Source: an uncultured Bariatricus sp.
GTDB taxonomy: Bacteria > Bacillota > Clostridia > Lachnospirales > Lachnospiraceae
DNA: 64,000 bases
Assembly (NCBI GenBank): GCA_934320645.1
Contig: CAKRFP010000003.1
Location: 1 to 64,000 of the forward strand
Direction: 5' to 3'
The notes beneath the pieces are model-generated. The model saw nothing but the letters and a program-made list of their open reading frames with translations, made no database searches and was not told the DNA's origin. Below, in pieces: positions 17,311-26,995 of the stretch (position 1 is its first letter; every line of letters begins with the position of its first letter). The position numbers and the translations under genes were made by a program.

Positions 17311-18792
17311 CTAAGAATCTACACCAATAATTGCTCCAAGAATAGCCTGCTGCTCTGTGTACTCATCGAATTCTCCGGCAATCTTGCCTTCATACATTGC
17401 AATGACTCTGTTCGAGCACTTCTTAATCTCTTCCATCTCAGATGAAATCATGATAATTCCGATTCCCTCTTCTTCTGCAAGCTTCTTCATGAGACGATAA
17501 ATCTCAGTTTTCGTTCCTACGTCAATTCCTTTGGTCGGCTCATCAAATACCAGAAGCTTTGGTTTGCAGGCCATCGCACGTCCGATAATAACCTTCTGCT
17601 GGTTACCACCTGACAGGAACTGGATTTCTTTATCTGCCCCTGGTGTTTTTACATCATAAGTCTCTATGACATTTCTCGCCAGTTCATTTTCTTTCTTTCT
17701 GGAAATACTGATTCCACTCTTCAGTTCATCAAGAACAGAAACGGAAATATTATCTCTGATTGAAAGCACCGGTAAAATCCCCTGCTTTTTACGCTCTTCC
17801 GGAAGATAGATAAATCCATGTTTAACGGAATAATTGGTATCTCCTAATTTCCAGTCCTCTCCGTCCAGTTTGACAGATCCTTTGTACACTGGCAGATATC
17901 CGAAGATTGCCTGCATCACTTCACTTCGTCCTGCACCGACCAATCCGGAAAATCCAAGGATTTCTCCCTTTTTCAGCTTGAAGCTTACATTTGTAAATTT
18001 CTCTCCTGTAAGGCCATCCACTTCCAGCAGCACCTCATCTGATACTTTTGTGGAATAGAACCGTTCATTCTGATCCAGTTCACGTCCGGTCATCTGTTTG
18101 ATAACCCATCCGGTGTCTACATCCTTGATCCCTGAATATGCAACTTTCTTACCATTACGGAATACGGTAATTACATCTGCAAGCTGGAAGATTTCTTCCA
18201 ATTTATGTGAAATGAAAATAATTGCCTTATTTTCTTTTCTTATTTTCTCTACTATATCAAACAAAATTTCTGTGTCCCTGCTTGTCAAACTGGTTGTCGG
18301 CTCGTCAAGCATCAACACCTCATAGTCTTCATGTACGGTTGCACGGGCGATCTGTAACAGCTGCTGTGAAGATATTGAGATATCTTTTACCAGCTCGTTC
18401 GGTTTTACAGGAATTGAGAATTTTTCCAGAATCGGAATTGCCCGTTCCTCAATTTCCTTTTGATTTACAGTTCCTTTGATCCCTGATTTTTCATACGGAA
18501 TAAATAAATTTTCAGCAACAGACATATATCCAAACAGGTCAATTTCCTGTGGAACGTATGCAATTTTGTCGAAAAGTGCTTTATTCTTCATCGCATTTTC
18601 GCCACCGATCAGGACTTCTCCTTCTTCCGGTTCGTATACTCCGGTAAGACATTTGATCAGTGTACTTTTTCCCGCTCCGTTTTCTCCGATGATCGCATGA
18701 ATTTCTCCTGGTTCAAAGGCTACATCTACTGAATCCAGGGCAATAACTCCCGGAAACATCTTTGTAATATTTTTCGCCTCTAATATTTTCAT
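17311..18792 (-). CDS. Sugar ABC transporter ATP-binding protein, RbsA family
   Basis: 493 residues from ATG 18792 (GAGGAG 7 bp upstream). Two ABC domains: first with Walker A GENGAGKST, signature SISSQQ, and Walker B LMLDEPT; second with the usual weakened Walker A (GAGRSEV), signature LSGGNQQK and Walker B LVFDEPTKGID. This is the working ATPase of the importer and contrasts with the degenerate relative at 20015-21433. Confidence 0.93.
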   Translation of the reverse strand: MKILEAKNITKMFPGVIALDSVDVAFEPGEIHAIIGENGAGKSTLIKCLTGVYEPEEGEVLIGGENAMKNKALFDKIAYVPQEIDLFGYMSVAENLFIPYEKSGIKGTVNQKEIEERAIPILEKFSIPVKPNELVKDISISSQQLLQIARATVHEDYEVLMLDEPTTSLTSRDTEILFDIVEKIRKENKAIIFISHKLEEIFQLADVITVFRNGKKVAYSGIKDVDTGWVIKQMTGRELDQNERFYSTKVSDEVLLEVDGLTGEKFTNVSFKLKKGEILGFSGLVGAGRSEVMQAIFGYLPVYKGSVKLDGEDWKLGDTNYSVKHGFIYLPEERKKQGILPVLSIRDNISVSVLDELKSGISISRKKENELARNVIETYDVKTPGADKEIQFLSGGNQQKVIIGRAMACKPKLLVFDEPTKGIDVGTKTEIYRLMKKLAEEEGIGIIMISSEMEEIKKCSNRVIAMYEGKIAGEFDEYTEQQAILGAIIGVDS

Positions 18793-18812
18793 AGATATGC
18801 TCCTCACTCAAA

Positions 18813-18859
18813 AAGCGGAGACGAGCAACTTGATTATATCGAGTTACAAGCCCCCGCTT
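18813..18859 (-). other. Intercistronic attenuator hairpin after the binding-protein gene
   Basis: AAGCGG/CCGCTT (18813-18818 with 18854-18859) closes a 35-nt loop holding a small AACT/AGTT helix, followed by five T on the minus strand. Hairpins after the binding-protein gene commonly keep its expression above that of the ATPase and permease. Confidence 0.65.
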
Positions 18860-18889
18860 AGTAGTCATTCTAAATCGTTTTCACTTTTA

Positions 18890-19891
18890 TTATTTAGCGC
18901 TGACAGTTTCGATCCATTCATCAATGTTTTCTGATGTGATACGTCCGATTCCTGTATCAACATTTGCCGGAAGTGGCATTCCCTGAGATGCCTGATATGC
19001 CATCAGCACTGCGTACATTCCCTGTTCCTGTGGAAGTGTTGAAGATGTAGCTGTGATTGTTCCTGTCTTAACATAATCAAGAATTTCAATCAGGTTGTCC
19101 ATTGCTACGAATGTTACTTTGTCCTGCATACCTTTTTCTTCGATCGCTGCTGCAACACCAGATCCGCATGCATCACAGTTCAGATATCCTGTAAGGTCAG
19201 GATTTGCTGCAAGTACAGCTGCTGCCTGAGACTGAGCTGTTTCAACGTTGTCATTGTCAATACCGCCGTCGATTACTTCGATATCCGGATATTTAGCAAG
19301 TGCATCTAAGTGAGCCTGATATCTTTCAGCGTGGTTCGGAGCTGTAGGAGCGCCCTGCATAACTGCAACTTTTCCTTTTGTTCCCATCTTTTCAACAAGC
19401 ATATCAACAGCGATTGTTGCCTGTTCTGCAAAATCGTTACCTACTGATGTAAGTCCGCTTCCTTCTGGTGTAGGAGCATCAAATAAGATAACCGGAATAT
19501 TTCTGTCCTGGATTTCTTTGATGATATCAGCACTTCCGTCATAGTCAACCGGGTCAAGCAGGATTGCTGTCGGGTTTGTTGCTGATGCCTGTTCCAATGT
19601 TGAGTTCTGTGCAGATACTTCTGCTGATTCCGGAGCACGGTAATCAATCTTAACTTCTACTCCAAGCTGTTCTGAAAGAAGATCTGCCTCTTTCTGAGCA
19701 CCTTTGTTTACTTCATCGAACCATGCATGCACACATTTTGGAACAACAACGAAAGTCATGTCTTCTGCTTTTCCAGCTTTACCACTTTCTGTTTTTGCTG
19801 ATGAGTCTGAGCTTCCGCTTGAACCACATCCCATTGCCATCGTTGCAACCATAGCTGCTGATAACAGTACTCCAATAATTTTCTTTTTCAT
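18890..19891 (-). CDS. Sugar-binding lipoprotein, RbsB family
   Basis: 333 residues, RBS AAAGGAGG. Signal peptide with lipobox MAMGC at about residue 22, then a Ser-rich linker. The mature part is a periplasmic-binding-protein type I fold (TFVVVPKCVHAWFDEVNKGA, ILLDPVDYDG, YLNCDACGSGVAAAIEE). First gene of the 9-kb operon; it delivers an unidentified monosaccharide to the RbsC-type permease. Confidence 0.9.
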   Translation of the reverse strand: MKKKIIGVLLSAAMVATMAMGCGSSGSSDSSAKTESGKAGKAEDMTFVVVPKCVHAWFDEVNKGAQKEADLLSEQLGVEVKIDYRAPESAEVSAQNSTLEQASATNPTAILLDPVDYDGSADIIKEIQDRNIPVILFDAPTPEGSGLTSVGNDFAEQATIAVDMLVEKMGTKGKVAVMQGAPTAPNHAERYQAHLDALAKYPDIEVIDGGIDNDNVETAQSQAAAVLAANPDLTGYLNCDACGSGVAAAIEEKGMQDKVTFVAMDNLIEILDYVKTGTITATSSTLPQEQGMYAVLMAYQASQGMPLPANVDTGIGRITSENIDEWIETVSAK

Positions 19892-19945
19892 TTCCGTTTC
19901 CTCCTTTTACTCTTTTTCTTTCGAGTTCCCTCTTGGAATGATTAC

Positions 19946-19974
19946 ATTATAAAATCATAAAGTATCTTTTCCAA
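19946..19974 (-). promoter_or_regulatory. Promoter of the sugar operon
   Basis: -35 TTGGAA (19969-19974) and -10 TATAAT (19946-19951) with a 17-bp spacer on the minus strand, 55 bp upstream of the binding-protein ATG. Confidence 0.75.
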
Positions 19975-20014
19975 TGTGAAAAAATTTAGAATAAGTGTGA
20001 GGATTTTTAGGATA

Positions 20015-21433
20015 TTATCTGATTCGTATGATTCGATCGGAAATATCTTCCACATATTCCTCTCTTGTATTTACAATAACGACTGCTGTTCCTTTATTTG
20101 AGAATTTTTTAACATATTTTTTTACTACTGCCACATCATTTGCATCACATAAGGCAAAAGGTTCAAACAAGATCAACACATTCGGGTTAAAAATATACCA
20201 CCGCTCAAGCGTCATGCGGATTCTTTCATTGCTCCCAAGTTCTTCCATTTTGATATTTTTTATGTTCTGCTCTTCTCCCAATTCTTCCAGCATCATCTTG
20301 CGAATTCCGCTGGAGGCTCTCAGATAGTCCCAGAAAGAAATCTTTTTGAGTGATGGCAGCATAAGATTTTCTTCTACCGTCATATGTTCAAATACTTCTT
20401 CCCGGCTTCCAAGCGCACGGATCGATACTACCTTTTCCCCCGCAAGTTCATAACAGTCTATATTTTCATGACGTTTTCCGTTAAGTATATAATATGTATC
20501 CCCACTTTGTTCGCGTCCGGATAATGTCAGAAAAATCCGTTCCTTTTCTCTTCGTCCCTGAACAAGGATCGTAACAACTTCTCCCTTTATAAAATCGAAT
20601 GTTTCTTTATAATCTTTACGGATTTTCAGATTTCTGACCCGGTATACCACATCATCGTCATATTCCGGAGATTTTGTGCCTGCAAAAACATTGCTTTTTT
20701 CTGACACTTCACTATTTCCCAACAGATACTGTTCCAGCTGTTCTTCTGTTTTTATGTACTCCCGTGCACATTTTTTTACGATACGTCCTTTATTGAATAT
20801 CACATATTTATCAGACAGTGCAGATGATATGAAATTAGAATTGCTGTTAATAATCACGCCCATTTTTCCTGCTATCAGCCGGTGCATAATTTTTCCAAAC
20901 TTTATAATATCAGCCTGGCTCATCCCCTCAAATTCATCTTCAATAATCACGACCTTCGCCCCCTGCCGATATGCTTTCACAATATCCACAATTCGCTTTT
21001 CACTTTCTGAGAGCTTCTTCATCCGTTCTGATACATCAATCATCAGATCAAATTCAGAGAACAGTTCTTCTGCCTCTTCTTCTAACATGCTTCTTCTCCA
21101 GAATGCTCCTGACCATCCCGAATTTACAAGACACAGATATTCTGCTACTGTCCAGTCTTCAATAATATAATTATCCGGACGAAGACAGTAAATCTTCTGG
21201 TTAAGAATCTCCCAGTCATCTATTTTCTGTCCATCTATATAAATCGTTCCGACTCTTTTTCCTTCCGTAAGTTTCCCCCTCAAAACACCGGAAAGTAAAT
21301 CTTTCCCAGAATAAGTAAGCCCGAGAAATCCTATGCATTCTCCTTCCAGAATACAAAACGATACATTCTCGAGCTTTCTTGTTGGGGTATATGTACAATT
21401 TAAGTGATTAATTCTTAGTAATTCTTTTTTCAT
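20015..21433 (-). CDS. Degenerate RbsA-like tandem ABC protein (pseudo-ATPase), putative signalling component
   Basis: 472 residues from ATG 21433 (GGGGA 6 bp upstream), overlapping the kinase gene by 26 bp. The overall plan is that of RbsA (two ABC halves), but the ATP motifs are lost. In the first half Walker A reads GLTYSGKD instead of GxxGAGK(S/T), the signature reads LSESEK, and Walker B reads VIIEDEF. In the second half the P-loop position reads QGRREKE, the signature ELGSNER, and Walker B ILFEPF, with Phe where Asp should be. The frame is intact, so this is not simple decay. Its place behind a kinase and response regulator, next to a true RbsABC operon, suggests a regulatory or sensing subunit. 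Function is inferred, not known. Confidence 0.8.
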   Translation of the reverse strand: MKKELLRINHLNCTYTPTRKLENVSFCILEGECIGFLGLTYSGKDLLSGVLRGKLTEGKRVGTIYIDGQKIDDWEILNQKIYCLRPDNYIIEDWTVAEYLCLVNSGWSGAFWRRSMLEEEAEELFSEFDLMIDVSERMKKLSESEKRIVDIVKAYRQGAKVVIIEDEFEGMSQADIIKFGKIMHRLIAGKMGVIINSNSNFISSALSDKYVIFNKGRIVKKCAREYIKTEEQLEQYLLGNSEVSEKSNVFAGTKSPEYDDDVVYRVRNLKIRKDYKETFDFIKGEVVTILVQGRREKERIFLTLSGREQSGDTYYILNGKRHENIDCYELAGEKVVSIRALGSREEVFEHMTVEENLMLPSLKKISFWDYLRASSGIRKMMLEELGEEQNIKNIKMEELGSNERIRMTLERWYIFNPNVLILFEPFALCDANDVAVVKKYVKKFSNKGTAVVIVNTREEYVEDISDRIIRIR

Positions 21434-22445
21434 CAATAATCCCCTGGCTATTTTTATCATTTACCGGAATCGTAATTTCTACGTCCGTTCCCTGTCCAAC
21501 TGTACTGTAAACATTTACACCATATTCTTCTCCAAAAAGGAGACGGATTCTTTTGTGAATATTCGGGAGTGCAATTCCGGTATTCCGGTGGTTGCGGTTC
21601 TCTTCCTCATCCAGATCCACATTATCCGACTGGATTCTGGCATTTAATTCTTTTAGTTTCTTACTGTCCATTCCCTTTCCGTTATCAGAAATTGTAAGAA
21701 TCAGGTTCTGATCTGTGACGATCACTTCTATTGTGACCTTTCCGCCTTCCAGCTTTTCTTCAAGGCCATGGAAAATTGCATTTTCCACGATTGGCTGAAT
21801 AATCAGTCTCGGTATCATAAAATTATATGCCTCTTCATCTTCTTCATCTATAATGACTTCCATCGAAAACCGGTTGTTAAAACGATATCTCTGGATCAGC
21901 ATATAATTTTCGATATTTGCCAGTTCATCACGAAGCGTTACCAGATTCCCTTTCCGGCTGATACTGTATCTGAAAAATGCCGATAATGCTTCCACCATTT
22001 TTGCAATTTCTATATTGCCATCAATCAATGCCTGTCCCCTGATACACTCCAGTGTATTATATAAAAAATGTGGATTGATCTGGCTTTGCAATGCAGTCAG
22101 TTCTGTCTGTTTATCCAGAATCTGTGCATGATTTTTTCTTGTTTTACCGGCAGCATACTGATTCATTAACCTGTATACCTGTTTTTCAAAAGGAATCCCT
22201 GATGTCGCTATTCCCAGCTCCTCTTTTTCAAAGTCCACCTCATTCAGACTGTCCAGATTCTTTGCAAAAATCTGAAGCGGATAGACAATACTGATTACCA
22301 GATAGCTGGTCAGAACAATCTGTACGATTGCGATCAACAGAAAAATATGCTCTGAATTTTCTCCTATAAATGCCATTATCAGGACAATCAGGCTGAAAAT
22401 CATATCTGCCAGAATGACTCTTTCAAATTTTTTTATAAATCCCAT
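21408..22445 (-). CDS. Sensor histidine kinase, YesM/LytS-type, almost no extracellular domain
   Basis: 345 residues. Two transmembrane segments (about 10-29 and 33-56) are joined by only a few residues (ENSEH), so there is no extracytoplasmic sensor. Phosphoacceptor region LQSQINPHFLYNTLE (His_kinase family) and HATPase motifs DNGKGM and GIALPNIHKRIRLLFG are intact. Kinases of this build usually sense through a membrane partner. The co-translated pseudo-ABC protein and the nearby RbsABC importer are the obvious candidates. It starts 15 bp after the response regulator stop. Confidence 0.9.
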   Translation of the reverse strand: MGFIKKFERVILADMIFSLIVLIMAFIGENSEHIFLLIAIVQIVLTSYLVISIVYPLQIFAKNLDSLNEVDFEKEELGIATSGIPFEKQVYRLMNQYAAGKTRKNHAQILDKQTELTALQSQINPHFLYNTLECIRGQALIDGNIEIAKMVEALSAFFRYSISRKGNLVTLRDELANIENYMLIQRYRFNNRFSMEVIIDEEDEEAYNFMIPRLIIQPIVENAIFHGLEEKLEGGKVTIEVIVTDQNLILTISDNGKGMDSKKLKELNARIQSDNVDLDEEENRNHRNTGIALPNIHKRIRLLFGEEYGVNVYSTVGQGTDVEITIPVNDKNSQGIIDEKRITKN

Positions 22446-22460
22446 CGCATCAGTCTCCTG

Positions 22461-24062
22461 TTAAGAATGAAGCTTCCGGTATAGCACCGGTTTTACTCCC
22501 ACCTGTTTTGTAAATGTCTGACTGAAATATCTGGAATCTCTATATCCCACCTGATCTCCAATTGCAGCAATTGTTTCATTGGTATTACACAAAAGCTCTT
22601 TTGCTTTCTCCATCCTTACATTCAGCAAGTATGCACTGACATTGATTCCAGTCTCTTTCTTGAACAGCACACTAAAATAAACCGGATTTAATCCTACAAT
22701 TTCTGCCAGATCTTCCAGCACAATCTTTTCACTGTAATGCTCTTCCATATACTTTCTTGCCTGCCGGATCGGTTTTACAGATTCTGCTTCTGCTGCCTCT
22801 CTGCTCTCTTCCAAAACTTTTCCAAGACAGTTTTTCAGACAGCGTTTTAATCCACTGATCGAATAGCAGTGCTCACAGTTAGAGGATATTTTCTTTTTGA
22901 TTTGACTGGTCTCTTCCTGCTGTACATCCACGTGTTCAAAAAAATAATTTATAATTTCTTCCGCTATATCATAACACTCGGAAAAATCCATCTTATCCTG
23001 CGTCATATATGCACTGTAGATCTGATTGATACAATATTCCAGCTTATCCATAGAATATCCTTCAATACCAGAACGGATCCATTCCTTCTGCTCTTCTGTC
23101 AGAATTTCTTCTTTTCTCAGATTCTTCGGAATGGTATCTGCATAAATCGTCCTGCCAACACCCTGTTTGATACGGTTTCCAACCGCCCGGTGTGCTTCTT
23201 TTATCGAAAAGCGGATCTCCGCAAATTCCTTTCTTTCCGTTCCGACTCCGATTGTCACCTCGTATTGTTCAAATCCCATCAGATACTCTTTAATCTCTGC
23301 CAGAATATGATTGATACTGTTTTTAATCGATTTTGACTTATTATAATCATAATTGAACAGGCCATAAATATGCAGATTGGCCTTTTCACAGATCAGAACC
23401 TCTTCTACATCTGTTTTGAGTATTCCTTCTACGATTTCTTCCACTCTGGATATGGTAAGCTTATCCTGCTTTTTATCTTTCCTGTTATAATCTACATAAT
23501 CCAGCTTGATATCAATTCCCCGGTAAATTTCTCCCTGAAATTCTACTCTGTCGTCTACTTCTTCCGGTTCTTCTGTCTCAATGATATTTTTCAGGAAATC
23601 TCTTTTTATAATATGCCTGCTTTCTGATACAGCCTCTTTAAATGCTTTTTGTTCCGTCTCTGCTTCCCACTGCTCATTTAATCTTTCCGAAATTTTCCCC
23701 ATAACATGATTCAGTTCTTCTTCATTGATCGGCTTAAGCAGATAATCCTCGACACCGTATTGCAATGCCTGCTGCGCATATTCAAACTCTTTATATCCGC
23801 TGATGACAATAAACTTTATCTTCTTGTGATGTTCTCTTGTCATTCTGATCAGATCCAGTCCACTGATCTTCGGCATCCGAATGTCGGTCAGAACAATATT
23901 CGGGCATCTCTCGCTTTGTATGATTTCAAGCGCTTTTTCTCCATTATCGACTACATCTACACATTCCATATTAAATTTATCCCAATGAATCAGTTTATTT
24001 ATAAGAGATCCTATCCTAAGTTCATCATCCACAATTAATACATGCCATTTTCTCTTTTGCAT
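22461..24062 (-). CDS. Response regulator with AraC-type DNA-binding domain (YesN family)
   Basis: 533 residues. Receiver domain: IVDDE near the start, phospho-Asp in VLTDIRMPKISG, and KP in LLKPINEEE. A roughly 280-residue middle region of the YesN type follows. The C-terminal AraC double helix-turn-helix runs from ARKYMEEHY to VGVKPVLYRK. First gene of the regulatory operon; the likely target is the sugar operon promoter at 19946-19974. Confidence 0.92.
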   Translation of the reverse strand: MQKRKWHVLIVDDELRIGSLINKLIHWDKFNMECVDVVDNGEKALEIIQSERCPNIVLTDIRMPKISGLDLIRMTREHHKKIKFIVISGYKEFEYAQQALQYGVEDYLLKPINEEELNHVMGKISERLNEQWEAETEQKAFKEAVSESRHIIKRDFLKNIIETEEPEEVDDRVEFQGEIYRGIDIKLDYVDYNRKDKKQDKLTISRVEEIVEGILKTDVEEVLICEKANLHIYGLFNYDYNKSKSIKNSINHILAEIKEYLMGFEQYEVTIGVGTERKEFAEIRFSIKEAHRAVGNRIKQGVGRTIYADTIPKNLRKEEILTEEQKEWIRSGIEGYSMDKLEYCINQIYSAYMTQDKMDFSECYDIAEEIINYFFEHVDVQQEETSQIKKKISSNCEHCYSISGLKRCLKNCLGKVLEESREAAEAESVKPIRQARKYMEEHYSEKIVLEDLAEIVGLNPVYFSVLFKKETGINVSAYLLNVRMEKAKELLCNTNETIAAIGDQVGYRDSRYFSQTFTKQVGVKPVLYRKLHS

Positions 24063-24153
24063 TGACGTACTCTCTCCTCTCGATAATAGTCGGCATTTTT
24101 ATTATAGATGTTAAAAAAATATCTCGCAACTTTTTTCTTTAATTACCAAAAAA

Positions 24154-24178
24154 GGAAGCAGGCCTGACACCTGCTTCC
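24154..24178 (-). terminator. Terminator of the opp-1 operon
   Basis: Perfect 9-bp stem GGAAGCAGG/CCTGCTTCC (24154-24162 with 24170-24178), 7-nt loop, with six T following on the minus strand, 84 bp after the oppA-1 stop. Confidence 0.9.
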
Positions 24179-24261
24179 AGCTTACAATTTCATGTTCCAT
24201 ATTATGATCCGATCAGATTGCTTCATTGCTTATGTAATTTCCACAATCCTCAAACATCATC

Positions 24262-25929
24262 TTATTTCTTCTCCGCATACTTAAATGAATAGTTCGATCC
24301 TGTACTGTAGAAGTAAATTCCACTGACATTCGGACTGATCATCCGGGCAATTGACTGCTGATAGATTGGGAATACCACACAGTCATCTGCAAGCATCTTC
24401 TCACAGTCAACCAGTGCATTCCATCTTGCTTCTGTATCCAGTGCGAGTTCTCCGTATTTTGCTGACTGAATCGTATCGTCATATTCACTGTTACTGTAAC
24501 GTCCATAGTTTGTTGAACTTCCTGTAATAAAGCAGTCAAGATCTGTCATCGGGTCTGCGTAGTCTGGTCCCCATCTTGTAAGACCAAGTTGGTAATTACC
24601 ATTCTGCATATCTTCCAGACGTGCTTTCTTCGGTTCAACCTTGATCGATACGGTAAGTCCTTCCAGGTTTGTCTGCCATTCATTCTGCAGGAACTGTGCC
24701 ACCTGCTGTGCAGAGTCACTGTCTTCTGTTACAAGCTCCAGTTCAAGAGAATCGATTCCCAGTTCAGAAAGTCCCTTGCTCCAGTATTCTTTTGCAGCAT
24801 CTACATCATAGGTCCAGTTGTCATAGATTCCTGCCTGTTTACGGAATTCTGTACCATCCGAGCTTACTGCAAGATTTTCTGCCACAATGTAATCAGCCGG
24901 TGTAGAACCGTCTTTCAGAAGAGTATCTGTAACTGCCTCTTTATCAAAAGATTTTGCAAGAGCCAGACGGATATTTTCATTTGCAAGCTCTTTTACTTCT
25001 GTGTTCGGAGAAATATACCACATATATCCATCCTGGGAAGTGCTGAAGTTTTCATCATCCTGGTACTGTTCGATCAGATCTCCTGTCAGAGTTACAACAT
25101 CCAGATCTCCTGATTCATAAGACATTGCTGCTGTCTGGTTATCCAGGATAACCTGCCATTCTACACCGTCTAATTTTACATCACCTGCATCATAATAATC
25201 ATCATTTTTCTCTGCCTTGATCGTCATTGCAGATGGTTCGTAATCTGTGATCTTAAATGCACCATTGCAGAGGATCGTATCTGCTGATGTTGCAAAATTG
25301 TCTCCTGCTTCCTGTGCAAAATCACGTTTTACAGGTAAGAAGCTCGGGAATGTCATCAGACTTTCAAATACGGCGCAAGGGGAAGAAAGTGTAACCTTCA
25401 GAGTTTTGTCGTCCACTGCCTCTACACCAAGATCTGTCACCGGTTTGTTTCCTGCCACAACATCATCTGCATTTAAAAGGCAGGCTGTCTGTACAAAAAA
25501 CTGGTACTCACTTCCTGTATTCGGATCTGCCAGTGTCTGCCATGCATATACAAAATCATCTGCTGTCACATCGGATCCATCGGACCATTTTGCATCATCC
25601 CGAAGCTTAAATGTATAAGTAAGTCCATCGTCTGACTTATCTACACTCTCTGCTGCCGCAAGAATTGCATTTCCGTCTTCATCTTTGGTATAAAGACCTT
25701 CCATACACTGCGCCAGTACTGAAAATGAGGTTCCGTCATTTGCAAGCTGTGGGTTCAGTGAATCAATTGCTACACCGATCTGATAATGCAGCGTATTATC
25801 TGACGCGCTTTTCTTTTCGGTACTATCTGTCTTTTCTTCGGTTTTCGAGCTGCCACCGCATCCGGCAAGTGCAGTTATACACAGGGATGCCGTCACAGCC
25901 ATTGCTGCTGCTTTTTTCCAGTTTTTCAT
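24262..25929 (-). CDS. oppA: Peptide-binding lipoprotein, OppA/DppA family (opp-1)
   Basis: 555 residues with lipoprotein signal (LAGCGGSS, cysteine about 24) and the SBP family 5 landmarks LHYQIGVAIDSLNPQ, YTFKLRDDAKWSDGS and FVYAWQTLADP. It captures oligopeptides for the permease encoded upstream. It is the last gene of its operon, after an imperfect hairpin, whereas in opp-2 the binding-protein gene comes first. Confidence 0.92.
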   Translation of the reverse strand: MKNWKKAAAMAVTASLCITALAGCGGSSKTEEKTDSTEKKSASDNTLHYQIGVAIDSLNPQLANDGTSFSVLAQCMEGLYTKDEDGNAILAAAESVDKSDDGLTYTFKLRDDAKWSDGSDVTADDFVYAWQTLADPNTGSEYQFFVQTACLLNADDVVAGNKPVTDLGVEAVDDKTLKVTLSSPCAVFESLMTFPSFLPVKRDFAQEAGDNFATSADTILCNGAFKITDYEPSAMTIKAEKNDDYYDAGDVKLDGVEWQVILDNQTAAMSYESGDLDVVTLTGDLIEQYQDDENFSTSQDGYMWYISPNTEVKELANENIRLALAKSFDKEAVTDTLLKDGSTPADYIVAENLAVSSDGTEFRKQAGIYDNWTYDVDAAKEYWSKGLSELGIDSLELELVTEDSDSAQQVAQFLQNEWQTNLEGLTVSIKVEPKKARLEDMQNGNYQLGLTRWGPDYADPMTDLDCFITGSSTNYGRYSNSEYDDTIQSAKYGELALDTEARWNALVDCEKMLADDCVVFPIYQQSIARMISPNVSGIYFYSTGSNYSFKYAEKK

Positions 25930-26012
25930 AATCCTACCTCCAAAAATATATTTATCAAAACTCTCTTATCTTCGTGCGAGTGCGCATCTCCGGCACGCAG
26001 TGCCTTTTGTTT

Positions 26013-26041
26013 CATAGGAAGTTCCTTCGGAATTTCCTATG
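26013..26041 (-). other. Hairpin between oppF-1 and oppA-1
   Basis: CATAGGAA/TTCCTATG (26013-26020 with 26034-26041), one mismatch, then TTCC/GGAA with a 3-nt loop. It may protect the oppA transcript from decay. No T-run follows. Confidence 0.6.
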
Positions 26042-26059
26042 GAATAAGAAAGTCTGATA

Positions 26060-26995
26060 TCAGTGTAATACCCAGGAATCGAATTCTTCCTCTGTAGAAC
26101 GTACAAAATGTGTACCTTCTACTTTTCTTAAGATTCCTTTGTTATAATCAATTCCACTGGTTTCATAATCGTAATGCAGTGATGTCCGGTTCTTTTCCAC
26201 ACACGGGTTTGGCTGCGGAATCGCGGAAATCAGGCTCTTCGTGTACGGATGTACCGGATTTTCAAAGATCTCCTCTGTCGTTCCGGTTTCTACCAGATGT
26301 CCCAGATGAAGCACCCCGATCCTGTCCGAAATATATTTCACCATGGAAAGGTCATGTGCAATAAACAAATAAGCTGTCTGTGTCTCCTGCTGGATATCTT
26401 TCATCAGATTTACCACCTGTGCCTGGATCGACACATCAAGTGCCGAGATACATTCATCCGCAATGATCAGTTTCGGATTCATCACCAGGGCTCTTGCGAT
26501 CCCGACTCTCTGTCTTTGTCCTCCGGAAAACTGATGCGGATATCTTGTTGCATGCTCCGGGGTAAGTCCAACCTTTTCCAGTATTTCTGCAATTTTATCA
26601 TTTCTGTCATCAAAGCTTTTATACATATGATGGATGTCCAGCCCCTGTCCGATGATATCCGATACTTTTTTTCTCGGATTCAGACATTCCATCGGATCCT
26701 GGAAGATCATCTGCATATCTACTCTTAATTTTTTCTCATCCGCTTTAGAAAGCTTTCCCGAACAATCCATGCCTTCAAATGTAATTTTTCCATCTGTTGG
26801 CTTATAAAGCCGGATACAGGATCTCCCGATCGTTGATTTTCCGGATCCGGATTCACCGACAAGTCCGTAAGTTTCTCCCGGATAAATCTCAAAGCTTACG
26901 TCATCGACTGCCTTTACGGTAAACTTTTTATTTACTTTGAAATACTGTTTCAGCCCTTCTACTTTCAGGAGTGGCTCTCTTTTTGTCTCTGTCAT
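26060..26995 (-). CDS. oppF: Oligopeptide ABC transporter ATPase OppF (opp-1)
   Basis: 311 residues from ATG 26995, whose ATGA overlaps the oppD stop; GAGGAAG lies upstream inside oppD. Walker [10 protein letters not shown], signature FSGGQRQR, Walker B LIIADECISALD. The Walker B region reads D-E-C-I where most homologues have D-E-P-(V/I), a minor oddity. The C-terminal oligopeptide-transporter region is shorter than in oppD and without the cysteine cluster. Confidence 0.9.
   Translation of the reverse strand: MTETKREPLLKVEGLKQYFKVNKKFTVKAVDDVSFEIYPGETYGLVGESGSGKSTIGRSCIRLYKPTDGKITFEGMDCSGKLSKADEKKLRVDMQMIFQDPMECLNPRKKVSDIIGQGLDIHHMYKSFDDRNDKIAEILEKVGLTPEHATRYPHQFSGGQRQRVGIARALVMNPKLIIADECISALDVSIQAQVVNLMKDIQQETQTAYLFIAHDLSMVKYISDRIGVLHLGHLVETGTTEEIFENPVHPYTKSLISAIPQPNPCVEKNRTSLHYDYETSGIDYNKGILRKVEGTHFVRSTEEEFDSWVLH

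Noticed and set aside
18872..18885. Catabolite-responsive cre site downstream of the sugar-binding protein gene
   Set aside because: It matches only part of the consensus (the final CA is missing) and sits after the gene rather than at the promoter.
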